Assembly (NCBI RefSeq): GCF_013363995.1
Contig: NZ_JABWGO010000002.1
Coordinates: forward strand, 372,001 to 436,000
Reading direction: 5' to 3'
Length of the DNA: 64,000 nt
From: Nonomuraea rhodomycinica
GTDB taxonomy: Bacteria > Actinomycetota > Actinomycetes > Streptosporangiales > Streptosporangiaceae
In this document: positions 51,994 through 61,863 of the stretch, one piece after another
How the letters are laid out: each line of letters begins with the position of its first letter
Numbering within the stretch: position 1 is the first letter of the stretch
Translations under genes and position numbers: made by a program
The notes under the pieces: model-generated
Told to the model about the DNA's origin: nothing
Databases searched by the model: none
Seen by the model: only the letters and a program-made list of their open reading frames with translations

Positions 51994-52413
51994 GTGTGCG
52001 GGTTCCTCCTGCGCCGCACCCGCGACCCCCATCTCGCCGAGGATCTCGCCCAGGAGACGTTCGTCAAGGCCACCCGCGCGCTGCTCGGCTGGCGCGGGGA
52101 GAACGCGGCCGCCTGGCTGCTCACGATCGCCCGCAACGTCCTCATCGACCATGTCAGGCGCTCCCGCCGGGAGCTCGCCCTGCCCGACGCAGACGAGCTC
52201 GGCGTGCCCGCGCTGCACGTGGACGCCGTGGACGTGCGCGACGCCCTGGACCGGCTGCCGGAGCGGCACCGCAGGCTGCTCACGCTGGTCTACCTCGAAG
52301 GCTTCTCCCTGGTGGAGGTGGCCGTGATGACCGGCACGAAGCACGCGACGATCAAGACCGCGGTGTGGCGCGCGCGGAGCGCGTTCGCCGAGACGTACGG
52401 AGGAGTGCGATGA
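51994..52413 (+). CDS. ECF-type RNA polymerase sigma factor (start uncertain)
   Basis: An ECF sigma factor with region 2 (CGFLLRRTRDPHLAEDLAQETFVKATRALLGWRGENAAAWLLTIARNVLIDHVRR) and region 4 (DALDRLPERHRRLLTLVYLEGFSLVEVAVMTGTKHATIKTAVWRARSAF). GTG 51994 is the first canonical start, but family similarity clearly extends upstream in the same frame (EELYREHWALV, from about 51961) to 51931, where no ATG, GTG or TTG exists; a CTG occurs at 51970. ATG 51927 is one base out of frame (an extra T at 51930). The anti-sigma gene overlaps the stop by 4 bp. Confidence 0.85.
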   Translation: MCGFLLRRTRDPHLAEDLAQETFVKATRALLGWRGENAAAWLLTIARNVLIDHVRRSRRELALPDADELGVPALHVDAVDVRDALDRLPERHRRLLTLVYLEGFSLVEVAVMTGTKHATIKTAVWRARSAFAETYGGVR

Positions 52414-53333
52414 ACGAGGACGAGCCGGTGCTGGAGCTGCCGGACTTCGACCCCAAGGTCACCCGTAAGGCGGTGCGCCGGGGAGTCGTGCGGACGGCGT
52501 CGCTCGTGCTGGCCGTGCTGGTGGCGGTCGCGCTCGTCGCGACACTCGGCTCGGCGGCGGTGCAGAAGCGCGGCGACCGGGAGGAGCGCATGAGGGACGT
52601 GCTCGGCACCGCCTTCAAGATCTACAACCCCGCGTACAGCATCGTGGTGGAGGACTGCTGCGAGACCACGCCGTGGTCCATGTCGCTCACCGTCGGCGCC
52701 CGCCAGAGACGGGCCGCGGGCGGCTTCGAGGGCGGCGACGGCGGCTTCTCCACCATCACTCAGGACTTCTTCGGCCGGGTGGGCCGGCTGCCGCTCGGCA
52801 ACTACGCCAACACGCGGCTCAGCACCTCGCTGGCCAACTTCGGCACCACCCTCGACCAGAAGGACCAGGTGCGCAAGGTGCTGGCGAGGCTGCCCGACGG
52901 CCTCAACGCGCTGGCCGTCGTCGAGTTCGACAATCCGCTCACGCTGGGCGAGCTGGGCGCGTTCCCCGCCACCTGCGCCGCCCGGCTCGTCTACGAGCGG
53001 CGTCCCGGTGCGACCCCGATCACCTGGGACACGACCACCTGGGACCGGTTGCTGCCGGGCGAGAAGATGGGCCTGCCCTGTGACAAGGAGTCGGCGCAGG
53101 ACCTGGAGCACTTCCGCCGCTGGGTCGGCATGCTGCGTGACCACGACGAGGCCAACCTGCGCCGCTTCGACCTGTCCCTGGCCCGGTTGCGCAAGGCGTC
53201 GGCCGACGGCCTCGTCTACGGCTACGTCGACGACGTGGCGAGGGTCAAGGACCTGCGCAAGCTCATCGAAAACCCCCGGGTGCGCACCGTCCACCTGGCC
53301 GACGTGACCTTCGACCTCGACGACCCTCGCTAG
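52410..53333 (+). CDS. Membrane-bound anti-sigma factor (Sigma_reg_N/C type)
   Basis: A 307-residue protein with an N-terminal cytosolic part (DFDPKVTRKAVRRGVVR), one membrane helix (about 30-52) and an extracytoplasmic domain with two Cys (VEDCCETTPW) near the start. This layout matches sigma factor regulator proteins (Sigma_reg_N/Sigma_reg_C) paired with ECF factors in Gram-positives. ATG 52410 overlaps the sigma gene stop (ATGA), supporting that it restrains that sigma factor until an envelope signal arrives. The stop overlaps the convergent glycosyltransferase by 4 bp. Confidence 0.82.
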   Translation: MNEDEPVLELPDFDPKVTRKAVRRGVVRTASLVLAVLVAVALVATLGSAAVQKRGDREERMRDVLGTAFKIYNPAYSIVVEDCCETTPWSMSLTVGARQRRAAGGFEGGDGGFSTITQDFFGRVGRLPLGNYANTRLSTSLANFGTTLDQKDQVRKVLARLPDGLNALAVVEFDNPLTLGELGAFPATCAARLVYERRPGATPITWDTTTWDRLLPGEKMGLPCDKESAQDLEHFRRWVGMLRDHDEANLRRFDLSLARLRKASADGLVYGYVDDVARVKDLRKLIENPRVRTVHLADVTFDLDDPR

Positions 53334-54322
53334 GCCGTGCGTGAGAGGGGCGTCTTGACGGCTCGGCTCCGGATCGTGACCGGGAGCCCGGCCCACGCCT
53401 CCATCCGGGCCACGAACGCGGGCGCGTGATCGGGCCAGTGGTGCCGCAGCCGGGCCTCGGCGTGGCCGCGCACCCCCAGTGCCGAGCGCCGCGCCGGGTC
53501 CTCCTTGAGGTCGAGCACGGCGTCCACGACCGCGTCCACGTCCAGCGGCACCACGATCCCGCAGCCGGTCCGCTCCACCAGGGCGGCCGACTGCGCCGTG
53601 GTGATCACCGGCACCCCGCGGCCCATGTAGTCGAGGACCTTCGTCGGCACCCCCGTCACCGTCTCGGCGGCCAGCGACAGCCCGGCCAGCGCGCCCTCGG
53701 CCATCCGCAGCGCGTGCCGGTTGGGCACGTAGCCGAACCAGTCGAGCAGCCCGACCCGCTGGGCGTCGCGCAGCAGCGGGCGCGCGCCCGGGTCGGCGGC
53801 GCCGATCAGCTCCATGCGGATCCCGTGCGGCACCAGCCGCTCGGCCAGGCCGATCAGCTCCGCGAGCCCGCGCTCGGCCGACAGCCGGCCGATGTGCACG
53901 ACCCGGGTGTCGCCGGGAACGGGCGGGGCCGCGGCCACCATGGTCGCCTCCGGCACCACGGAGGAGGTGCAGACGTGGTGGCGGCGCTCGGCCCGGGCCA
54001 GCCGCCGCGCGTTGACCGGCTCGCGGACGTCCCACACGACCGGCGGGCGGCGGTGGGGGAGCAGGCGCAGCAGCGCGTGGTCGTGGACCAGCAGCAGGTC
54101 CGCGCCGCGCAGGCCGCGTCTGAGCGCGGCGCCCGCCCGGCCGAACCCCGCCCCGTACGGGACGTCGACCGCGCCGAGCCCCATGGGCGGCGTGACGTTG
54201 AAATGGGTGAAGGGCGCGACGTAGGTCACCTCGTGGCCCGCGTCGAGCAGCGCCCGGATCTGCCGGTGCATGATCCGGGCGTCCTCGGGATGGTGGACGA
54301 TGGTGGCGACGCATACCCGCAT
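53330..54322 (-). CDS. Family 4 glycosyltransferase
   Basis: A 330-residue GT-B enzyme: VCVATIVHHPEDARIMHRQIRALLDAGHEVTYVAPF at the N-terminus, the inter-domain VVHIGRLSAERGLAELI, FGYVPNRHALRMAEGALAGLSL, and KVLDYMGRGVPVITT with the sugar-nucleotide loop. Shorter than many GT4 members; the expected EXE motif region reads ETVTGVPTK. ATG 54322. Likely adds a sugar in the same envelope pathway. It ends 4 bp inside the anti-sigma gene on the other strand. Confidence 0.87.
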   Translation of the reverse strand: MRVCVATIVHHPEDARIMHRQIRALLDAGHEVTYVAPFTHFNVTPPMGLGAVDVPYGAGFGRAGAALRRGLRGADLLLVHDHALLRLLPHRRPPVVWDVREPVNARRLARAERRHHVCTSSVVPEATMVAAAPPVPGDTRVVHIGRLSAERGLAELIGLAERLVPHGIRMELIGAADPGARPLLRDAQRVGLLDWFGYVPNRHALRMAEGALAGLSLAAETVTGVPTKVLDYMGRGVPVITTAQSAALVERTGCGIVVPLDVDAVVDAVLDLKEDPARRSALGVRGHAEARLRHHWPDHAPAFVARMEAWAGLPVTIRSRAVKTPLSRTA

Positions 54323-54371
54323 GCGTCGATGCTCGGTGCTTACCAGGTCATGAGCGTTAATGCCGGTCGAA

Positions 54372-55925
54372 CTACCGCTTAACTTCCGACGGGCGCCGAT
54401 ACAGCCAGGTCAGGCGTGGCTCCAGCACCCACTTGAACACCGTGCGGGTCTCCGGCAGGCACAGCACGATGGCCAGCGCGAAGCAGCTCGAACTGATCGC
54501 CAGCACGCCGAGCGGGCCGTGCAGCCAGGGCAGCTCCAGCCAGCCCTTCTCCTTGGCGATGAGCACCGGGATGCCGTGCAGCAGGTAGCAGTAGAGGGTG
54601 CGGGTGCCGAGGTCGGAGTACCACGTCTCGCCGCGGGGCACGAGCGCGAGCACCGCGAAGCACACGGCGAGCGAGCAGACGAGCAGTCCGGTGCGCACGC
54701 CGAGACCCATCCACCAGGACAGGTCCATGTCCTGGTAGCTGTGCTTGAAGTAGAAGGGCTTCAGCGTCGCCTTCGGCGCGATGTAGATGGCGACCGCGAC
54801 GGCGGAGGCGAGCACCCCCACCGAGACGATCTTGATCCAGCGCCGGTTGAGCAGGTCGAAGTGCTCGGGCTGCAGGACCAGGCCGATGACGAAGAACGGC
54901 ATGAGCCCGAAGAAGCGGTCCATGCTGAAGTCGCCGGAGATTTGGGAGTACCCGGCGAACAGGTAGATGGCGATGGCCACCGGCACGGGGTACTTCATCC
55001 GCTTCCACACCGGTGTGGACAGCCGCCAGAACAGCAGCGCCAGGAGGTACCAGTTGAGCCAGGCCGGGTCGATGATCGTCAGCGACCACTTCTGGCCCAG
55101 CGCGGTGCGCAGCGCCGCGTAGCCGACCTCGACGATGACGTACGGCACGACGAACGTGTCGACGAGCTTGTTCGTCTTGGCGTTGGAGTTCCAGAAGTTG
55201 CGGGACAGGTAGCCACTGATGATCACGAACAGCGGCATGTGGAAGGTGTAGATGAAGATGTACGCGGCGCGCGAGGAGTCGGCGTCGAGCGTCGGCACCA
55301 GCGCGTGGCCGATGGGCACCAGCGCGATCAGGACGAACTTGACGTTGTCGAGGTAGGGGTCGCGCCTGCGCCGGGGCGGCTGCTCCGGCTGCTCGCCCGG
55401 CTTGCCCTGCTCCTGCGGCGTCCCGGCCGCGACCGCGGCCCGGGACTCACCGGGGCCGGCCGGGCGCTCCGGCGGAGCGTCCGTGGCGCGGCGGGCGGCC
55501 GGTCCGGATCCGCCGCCCGGAGCGGTCTTCGGCGTGCCGGGCGTCGCCTGCAGTCCGACGGGCGCGGTCCCCGGCGTGCCGGGTACGGCCTTTAACCCGC
55601 CGGGCGCGGTCCCTGGCGTGCCGGGTGCGGCCGTCAACCCGCCGGGCGCCTTCCCCGGTGCGACGGCCGGACGGTCGCCCGTGACCGGCGCCGCCGCGGC
55701 CGGGGAACCCGCGCGGTCGCCCGTGGCGGCCGGCGCCTCCGGCCCGCCGGGCGCGCGAGGGGCGCCGTGGCCGGGCAGGACGCCGTGCGGGTCGGTCTGC
55801 TCGCTCCAGAACGTCTCCTCCGGCAGCGGCCACCGGGCCCCCGTGCTCGCGGGACCGGCGTTCGCACCTGGGCCCCCGGATTCCGGGGGAGTGGTGACCG
55901 GGGACGACGGCTTGGTCTCAGACAC
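54372..55925 (-). CDS. Membrane acyltransferase (acyltransferase 3 family) with repetitive N-terminus
   Basis: A 517-residue protein. Residues about 1-185 are a disordered Pro/Ala/Gly region with a 14-residue repeat (AAPGTPGTAPGGLK, AVPGTPGTAPVGLQ, ATPGTPKTAPGG; DNA about 55525-55665). Ten or so membrane helices follow: RDPYLDNVKFVLIALVPIGHAL starts the acyltransferase domain with its His, then FIYTFHMPLFVIISGYLS and YCYLLHGIPVLI. These enzymes acetylate or otherwise acylate envelope glycans from acyl-CoA. ATG 55925. It follows the second LCP gene on the same strand, 177 bp apart. Confidence 0.87.
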   Translation of the reverse strand: MSETKPSSPVTTPPESGGPGANAGPASTGARWPLPEETFWSEQTDPHGVLPGHGAPRAPGGPEAPAATGDRAGSPAAAAPVTGDRPAVAPGKAPGGLTAAPGTPGTAPGGLKAVPGTPGTAPVGLQATPGTPKTAPGGGSGPAARRATDAPPERPAGPGESRAAVAAGTPQEQGKPGEQPEQPPRRRRDPYLDNVKFVLIALVPIGHALVPTLDADSSRAAYIFIYTFHMPLFVIISGYLSRNFWNSNAKTNKLVDTFVVPYVIVEVGYAALRTALGQKWSLTIIDPAWLNWYLLALLFWRLSTPVWKRMKYPVPVAIAIYLFAGYSQISGDFSMDRFFGLMPFFVIGLVLQPEHFDLLNRRWIKIVSVGVLASAVAVAIYIAPKATLKPFYFKHSYQDMDLSWWMGLGVRTGLLVCSLAVCFAVLALVPRGETWYSDLGTRTLYCYLLHGIPVLIAKEKGWLELPWLHGPLGVLAISSSCFALAIVLCLPETRTVFKWVLEPRLTWLYRRPSEVKR

Positions 55926-56102
55926 TGGGGAGTCGCTCAGCTTCGCTCGGGGCCGGGGGATACGCGACGGCCGCCACGTCTTACTGACGCCCTGACGGCG
56001 GAGGACGAGCGGTGTCGCCGACCCGCACCACGATATCCCGGCCGGGACGGTCCTGTCTCTCGACGCGCTCCGGAACGCCCGCTTACACAGGGAACTCTGA
56101 GG

Positions 56103-57752
56103 TCACGTGCAGACGTTCTTCTGGGCCGAGGCGACGATGGTGTTGGTGGTGACGCTGTCAGGAAGCTTCTCCACCTTGACCCCCTCGAAGTCCTCGCCGA
56201 CGATCAGCTGGACCACCGGCGCGCCCGCCGCCTTGGTGCCGCCCGAGGGCAGCGCCACCGGCGAGGTGTAGACGTCGGTGGACGTGGGCCTGATCTTGCC
56301 CGCCGTGGGGCCGGGCTTGGGCACGACCATCCCGGAGAGCACTCCGGCGTAGTCGGCGCCCTCGGGGGCCTTCTTGGCGTAGCGGATCTCCGTCTTGGCG
56401 ATCGCCTTGCCGCCGGGGGCCTGGTAGTTGCCGAGCCCGACGACCTTGAAGCCCTGCTTGCTGAGCTGGTCGGCGACCTCGCGGGCCTTGCCCCCGGTGG
56501 GCGTGCCGTTGAGCACCTGGACCTGGACCTGCTCGGGCTTGAGCGCGACCTTGGGCGCCGAGCTGGCGGTGGCCGACGGCGTGGCGGCGGGCAGCTCGAC
56601 GTCGGTCCTGATGGCGTTGAACAGCTCGCCGGCGTCGGGCTGCTTCCAGACCACCCGGTTCGGGTCCTCCGGGTCGGGGATCCACGGGATCGTGGTGAAC
56701 TTGACGCCGTTCGCGGTCAGCTTCTCGGCGCTCTTGGCGATGTCGAGCAGCTTCTGCGTGTCGTCGGCCAGGTCGGGGTCCATGGTCACGGACTGGGCGG
56801 CCGCCTTGATGAAGGAGGTCAGCTTGGCCGGGTTGGTGAGCAGCTCGCCGCTGGTGGCCTTGGCCACCACCTTGCTGAGGAAGATCTGCTGGCGCTTGAT
56901 GCGCTGGATGTCGCTGCCGTCGCCGTACTTGCGCAGGCGCACGTAGCCGAGGGCCTGCTCGCCGTTCAGCAGGCTCTTGCCGGGGGGCAGCTTGAGCTTG
57001 GACGCCCTGTCGTCGACGCCGGACTTGAGACAGATCTCGATGCCGCCCAGGGCGTTGACGATGTTCTTGAAGCCGCTGAAGTCGACCTCGACGAAGTGGT
57101 CGATGCGGATGTTGGTGAGGGTCTCCAGCGTGGAGATCGTGCAGGCGACGCCGCCGGTGTTGTAGGCCGCGTTGATCATGCCGCGGTAGGACGGCATCGT
57201 CGCCTTGGTGGTCTCGTTCTTGCAGGTGGGGATCTGCACCATCGAGTCGCGCGGGAAGCTGATGAGCTGGGCCTTGTCGCGGTTGGGCGACAGGTGCAGG
57301 AGGATGATGGTGTCGGTGCGCTTGCCGCCGGCGTCGGCGGAGCGGGCCAGTTTCTGGCCGTACTTCGCGTTCCCCTCGCCCGCCCGGGTGTCGGAGCCGA
57401 CCAGGAGCACGTTCAGCGCGCCGGTGCTGGGCGGCCGGGGCGTGATGATGTCGTTCTTGACGCTCTTCTTGTGGATGTTGCCGAAGGTGTCGCGGTAGAC
57501 CGTGTAGCCGGTCAGCGCGCCGGCGACCATCACGGTCGTGGCGCCGATGCTGATCCAGGCGAGGACCCGCATCTTGCCGGCCCCGCCGCCCTTGGCGGGG
57601 GCCGCACGCCGGCCGCCTCCGCCGCGGGGAGGCTGCTCGCCCGGCGGCGGGGGAGGGGGCGGCGACGCCGCCGCTCTCCGGGACATGCGGTGGCCGGGCT
57701 CTGCCGGGGCGACCCTGCGGTCCTGCACGGACACGCTCCTGTAGTCACTCAT
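56103..57752 (-). CDS. LytR-CpsA-Psr (LCP) family protein (second copy)
   Basis: A 549-residue LCP enzyme from ATG 57752 (GAGGGGGCG upstream). A Pro/Gly-rich tail precedes one membrane helix (about 62-85). The LCP domain shows LNVLLVGSDTRAGEGN, GKRTDTIILLHL, LISFPRDSMVQIP, INAAYNTGGV, FSGFKNIVNALGG and YVRLRKYGDGSDIQRIKRQQIFL. A LytR_C domain (about 400-510) starts VQVQVLNGTPTGG. Compared with the copy at 41080 the LCP core is longer by a Cys-containing insertion (PTCKNETTKAT, GVACTISTLE). It likely ligates one of the wall polymers made here. Confidence 0.93.
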   Translation of the reverse strand: MSDYRSVSVQDRRVAPAEPGHRMSRRAAASPPPPPPPGEQPPRGGGGRRAAPAKGGGAGKMRVLAWISIGATTVMVAGALTGYTVYRDTFGNIHKKSVKNDIITPRPPSTGALNVLLVGSDTRAGEGNAKYGQKLARSADAGGKRTDTIILLHLSPNRDKAQLISFPRDSMVQIPTCKNETTKATMPSYRGMINAAYNTGGVACTISTLETLTNIRIDHFVEVDFSGFKNIVNALGGIEICLKSGVDDRASKLKLPPGKSLLNGEQALGYVRLRKYGDGSDIQRIKRQQIFLSKVVAKATSGELLTNPAKLTSFIKAAAQSVTMDPDLADDTQKLLDIAKSAEKLTANGVKFTTIPWIPDPEDPNRVVWKQPDAGELFNAIRTDVELPAATPSATASSAPKVALKPEQVQVQVLNGTPTGGKAREVADQLSKQGFKVVGLGNYQAPGGKAIAKTEIRYAKKAPEGADYAGVLSGMVVPKPGPTAGKIRPTSTDVYTSPVALPSGGTKAAGAPVVQLIVGEDFEGVKVEKLPDSVTTNTIVASAQKNVCT

Positions 57753-57895
57753 ACGCCCCCTCGCCTGGTCTGTGGGCCTCACGCGTCGGCATGGCCTTTC
57801 TGCGCCACGAGACTAGGTCACGTACGGCGTACCCGTAGCCATGACCGGCGGAATTCGCCGTGACCCGGGCGTGCTGTTACCGGCCAAAAGCATAC

Positions 57896-59500
57896 TCAGA
57901 GCTGGACATTTCGTGGAATATCATCGCCAAATTCTTGACGTTCGGGCTGGTCAGAGCGGGCGCAAACGGCTGCCGCCAGGCAGGCGAGGGGAACGGCCGG
58001 CAGGACGTACCGGTAGTCGAACTCCGCGACGGCCGGCGGCGCCACGAGCAGCACGACGGCCGCCGACCAGGGCAGCGCCCACGGCGGCAGCCGCCTCGGC
58101 CGGACGGCCGGCCGCCGGCCGCCGGCGGCTCGCCGGCGCCTGAGCACGCGCACGGCGCCGGCCACGGGCGGCGCCAGCAGGATCACCAGCACCACGGTCC
58201 CGGGCAGCCGGGCCACCCCCTGGTAGGCGCGCATCCACCCGGCGTACGGCTCGGCCACCTCCGTGCCGATCGGCCCCCGCTCGTACCTGCGGCCCATCTC
58301 GACGCCGAGCTGCGCCGCCCAGCGCCCCGGCGGGGGAGGCGAGACGGCCGGGAACTCGTAGTAGCCGTAGATCTCCTGGTCGGGATAGACCGGACGGCCC
58401 CACACGAACGTGCGCCCCAGCTCCGACAGCACCGAGGCGGCGTAGTCGAGCGGCTGCGAGCGGATCGCCAGCGTCGCGAACCGCGCGGCCAGGTCGTCGT
58501 TCGCCTTGGTGAAGGTGATGCCGGGCAGCTCGACCAGCGGGGAGTCGGCGGCCCACAGGTACTCCTGCGACGGGGGCCGCCGCTCGGGCGGGCGGGGGTC
58601 GCACAGCACCCGCAGGTCGGCGGGCGGGTCCATCCGGGCGCAGTCGGCGAACGACATCGTGCGCGCGTACAGGAACGCGCCGTTGGCGCCGACGAGCCCG
58701 GTGCGCTGGTACGTGCCGTGGAACCAGGCGCCGTACGCGGCCAGGGGGATCAGCGCGGCGGCGAGGAGCACGGCGGCGCGCCGCAGCCGGCCGTCCAGCA
58801 CGAACCACACCGCCACCACCACGATGAGCGGCTGGCCGACGGTCCTGGTCAGCGTCGCGGCGGCCAGCAGCAGCCCGATCGCCACGGCCCGGCGCCGGCC
58901 GCCCAGCGCCAGCACCACCGCCGTGACCAGCAGGAACATGAAGAGCGTGTCGGAGACGAGCAGGTGCTCCAGCTCGACCTGGTAGGCGTCGAGGAGCACC
59001 GGCGCCGCCGCGAGCGCCGCCGCCCACGGAGGGACCGGCCGCCCGGACCCGGCCCGCCGGGTCCCCGCCCGCCCTGATCCCGCCCGCCGCCGCCGGCCGG
59101 ACCACCAGGGGACCGCCCGGCGCGCGGCCACGTACACGAGCACACCCGTGGCCAGCCCGAGCAGGTGCTGCGCCGCCGCGACCACGGCGAAGGAGTGGAA
59201 CGGCTCCAGCAGCCGCAGGAACGCCGAGTAGCCCGCCGGGCGCACCAGGTCGGGCCGGGGATGGAAGACGGTGACGATGTAGGTGTAGGAGTCGGGGAAC
59301 CACAGCACCGGCCGGTAGCCCAGCATGGCCAGCACCCGCAGCGCCGCGCCCGCGGCCAGCAGGCCGAGGAACCACGCGTGCCGCCGCGCCCGCGCCGCGG
59401 CCCCCGCCACGACCCGTCGGGGAGCGCGCCGCGCCCCGCGGACCCGCGGCGGCCGCGGCGGGGTGGTGGGTCCGGCGTCGCGGACCGACTCGTCCGTCAC
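57896..59500 (-). CDS. Multi-spanning membrane glycosyltransferase-like protein
   Basis: A 534-residue protein with about ten membrane helices. The first loop has RPVLWFPDSYTYIVTVFHPRPDLVRPAGYSAFLR in segments, where the acidic residue and R-P-G-Y pattern resembles GT-C lipid-phosphosugar glycosyltransferases (as in ArnT or PMT-like enzymes). GTG 59500 has GGAGC upstream. A basic cytosolic stretch precedes the first helix. It diverges from the similar-type gene at 59693. Donor and acceptor unknown. Confidence 0.75.
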   Translation of the reverse strand: MTDESVRDAGPTTPPRPPRVRGARRAPRRVVAGAAARARRHAWFLGLLAAGAALRVLAMLGYRPVLWFPDSYTYIVTVFHPRPDLVRPAGYSAFLRLLEPFHSFAVVAAAQHLLGLATGVLVYVAARRAVPWWSGRRRRAGSGRAGTRRAGSGRPVPPWAAALAAAPVLLDAYQVELEHLLVSDTLFMFLLVTAVVLALGGRRRAVAIGLLLAAATLTRTVGQPLIVVVAVWFVLDGRLRRAAVLLAAALIPLAAYGAWFHGTYQRTGLVGANGAFLYARTMSFADCARMDPPADLRVLCDPRPPERRPPSQEYLWAADSPLVELPGITFTKANDDLAARFATLAIRSQPLDYAASVLSELGRTFVWGRPVYPDQEIYGYYEFPAVSPPPPGRWAAQLGVEMGRRYERGPIGTEVAEPYAGWMRAYQGVARLPGTVVLVILLAPPVAGAVRVLRRRRAAGGRRPAVRPRRLPPWALPWSAAVVLLVAPPAVAEFDYRYVLPAVPLACLAAAVCARSDQPERQEFGDDIPRNVQL

Positions 59501-59692
59501 CGGGCGCTCCAGGAGGTGGGCACGAGGCGTCGCCCCTCCGCGCGGGCGGACGGGCCGGACGTGGGACGGTGGCGCACGTCGGTACGCTACCCGCGTTCGG
59601 CCGCCGGGCGTCCCACCAGGTCATGGCCGGGCCGCGTCGCCCGGGTCGCGTCACCGGCCGCACCCGCGGGTCGGATACCCTCGCGATCACCG

Positions 59693-61759
59693 ATGGCATC
59701 CGGCGGGCTCGACCAGGCGCGAAGGGCCTCGGCGGGCAGGGTGCTCGCCGTGGCCTCGGTGCTGCCCGCCCTCGTCCTGGCCGGCTGGCTGCTGGCCGGC
59801 CTCCCGCTGCTGCTGGCCGGGGTCTACCGGCCGCTGCCCGCGCTGCTGCTCGGCCTGCCCGTGATCGCGCTGCTCTGCCTGGCCGCCCTCCGCCTCCCGG
59901 CGGGCCCCGCCGGCGACCCGCTCGGGGCGGGGCGGTGGCAGGTGGCCGGGGTCGGGGCGGTGGCGCTGGCCTCCGGCGTGTTCAACGCGCTGCTGCACAG
60001 CGAGCAGCTCGCCGTGCGGCGCGATCCGGCCACCTACGCCCAGTACGCGATCTGGCTGGCCCGCCACGGCTCGCTCCCCATCCCCTCGCAGGCGGCCGCG
60101 TTCGGCGGGCCGGACCAGGCGCTGGTGTTCCACAGCGTCGGCTTCTACCCGGCCGGCGGCGCGGTGGTGCCGCAGTTCATGCCCGGCCCGCCGCTGCTGT
60201 TCGCCGCCGGGCAGTGGGCGGGCGGCCTGCTGCTGACCCCGGCCGTGCTCGGAGCCCTCGCGGTGCTCACGGTGGCGGGGGTCGCGGCGCGGCTGGCGGG
60301 GGCGCGGTGGGCGGTCCCGGCGGCGCTGGCGTTCGCGGTGTGCCAGCCGGTGCTCTACACCTCGCGCACCACGCTGAGCGAGATCCCGTCGCTGATCCTG
60401 CTGTTCGGCGGCATGGCCCTGCTGCACGACACGCTGTCGCGCGCCGCCGCGGCCCCGGGCGTGCCGGGCCGCCGGTGGGCCGAGGGGGCGGTGGCCGGGC
60501 TGGTGTTCGGGCTGGCCGTGCTGGTCCGGATCGACGGCCTGCGCGACGTGCTGCCGGTGCTGGCGTTCGCCGGCCTGCTGGTGGCGATGCGCCGCTCGGG
60601 CCGTCCGGAGGGGGCGGTGGGGCCGCCGCTGCTGGCCGGGGTCGCCGTGGGGGCCGGGCTCGGGCTGTACGCGGCGTACGAGCTGGCCCGGCCGTACCTG
60701 GAGTACCTGTCGCGCTCGGTCCGGCCGCTGCTGCTGATCTGCGCGGCGGTGCTCGCGCTGACCGTGGCGGGCACGGCGGCGGCGCCGTGGCTGGGGCGCC
60801 TGCCGCGCCCGCGGTGGCTCCCGGCGGCGGGCGCCGCGCTGACCGTCCTGGTGATGGCGGGACTGGCCGTGAGGCCGTGGTTCCAGACCGTGCGGCGCGT
60901 GCCGGTGACCGAGGAGGACCGGCTGACCTGGCAGTTCATCATGGACACGCAGCGCGCCAACGGCCTGCCGCCCGACGGCGAGCACCTCTACTTCGAGCAG
61001 TCGCTGCGCTGGGTCTTCTGGTACGTGGGCGTGCCGGCCGTGATCCTGGCGACGCTGGCGGCGGCCGTCCTGGTGCGCCGGCTGCTGCGCGACGGCCGGC
61101 CGTTCCCCTGGCTGCTGCCGCTCGCGGTGATCGGCTGGACCACGGTCTCCACGCTGCTGCGCCCGGAGATCACCCCCGACCACCCGTGGGCGTCGCGCCG
61201 CCTGGTGCCGGTGGTGATCCCCGGCCTGGTCGTGCTCGCGGTCTGGGGGCTGCGCTGGCTGCGCGAGCGGCCCTGGTGGCTGCGGTACGGCCCGCGCGCC
61301 CCGGCCCGGGTCACCGCCGCCGGCCTCGCGCTGCTGCTCGTCCCGCCGGTCGTGACCTCCATCGGCACCGCGTTCACCCCCGTCGAGCGGGGCGAGGCGG
61401 CCGCCGTGGCCGCCATGTGCGCGCGGTTCCCGGCGAACGCGTCCGTGCTCATCGCCGAGCGCGTCACCGGCGACCGGCTCACCCAGGTCGTGCGGGGCTC
61501 CTGCGGCGTGCCGACGGCGAAGGTCGCCGTCACGGCGGGCGACACCGCGCCCGGCGACACGGTGCTGCGGCTCGCCTCGCGCGTCAGGGCGGCCGGGCGC
61601 GTGCCGGTCGTGCTCGCCGCCGACGAGGGCCAGGTCGCGCCGTACGGCACGCCGACGCAGGTCATGGGCCTGGTGACGCGCCAGGACGAGCGCTCGCTGA
61701 CGGGCCCGCCCGACGGCACCTGGGGGCTGGTGATCAACGCCTGGATGGCCGTCCTCTGA
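59693..61759 (+). CDS. GT39-like membrane glycosyltransferase or glycopolymer protein
   Basis: A 688-residue protein with 12-13 membrane helices. The first large loop contains RRDPATYAQYAIWLARHGSLPIPSQA, the Asp-bearing loop of GT-C enzymes, and CQPVLYTSRTTLSEIPSLILLFGGMALL. The C-terminal part (about 590-688) is a soluble domain. ATG 59693 lies 12 nt after a TACCCT box (59676-59681), giving a very short leader. It is followed by a polyprenyl-type GT2 and a GT4 in the same orientation, a likely envelope glycan set. Confidence 0.78.
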   Translation: MASGGLDQARRASAGRVLAVASVLPALVLAGWLLAGLPLLLAGVYRPLPALLLGLPVIALLCLAALRLPAGPAGDPLGAGRWQVAGVGAVALASGVFNALLHSEQLAVRRDPATYAQYAIWLARHGSLPIPSQAAAFGGPDQALVFHSVGFYPAGGAVVPQFMPGPPLLFAAGQWAGGLLLTPAVLGALAVLTVAGVAARLAGARWAVPAALAFAVCQPVLYTSRTTLSEIPSLILLFGGMALLHDTLSRAAAAPGVPGRRWAEGAVAGLVFGLAVLVRIDGLRDVLPVLAFAGLLVAMRRSGRPEGAVGPPLLAGVAVGAGLGLYAAYELARPYLEYLSRSVRPLLLICAAVLALTVAGTAAAPWLGRLPRPRWLPAAGAALTVLVMAGLAVRPWFQTVRRVPVTEEDRLTWQFIMDTQRANGLPPDGEHLYFEQSLRWVFWYVGVPAVILATLAAAVLVRRLLRDGRPFPWLLPLAVIGWTTVSTLLRPEITPDHPWASRRLVPVVIPGLVVLAVWGLRWLRERPWWLRYGPRAPARVTAAGLALLLVPPVVTSIGTAFTPVERGEAAAVAAMCARFPANASVLIAERVTGDRLTQVVRGSCGVPTAKVAVTAGDTAPGDTVLRLASRVRAAGRVPVVLAADEGQVAPYGTPTQVMGLVTRQDERSLTGPPDGTWGLVINAWMAVL

Positions 61760-61863
61760 CCCGGAGCCCGGCTCCGCCGCCTGACAGGTCCCGCGCCGAG
61801 CAGCGGTGGCGCGCGGCCCGATGTGGACCCGGGCCGCCGCCGGGCAGAGTACCCTCGACGCAC

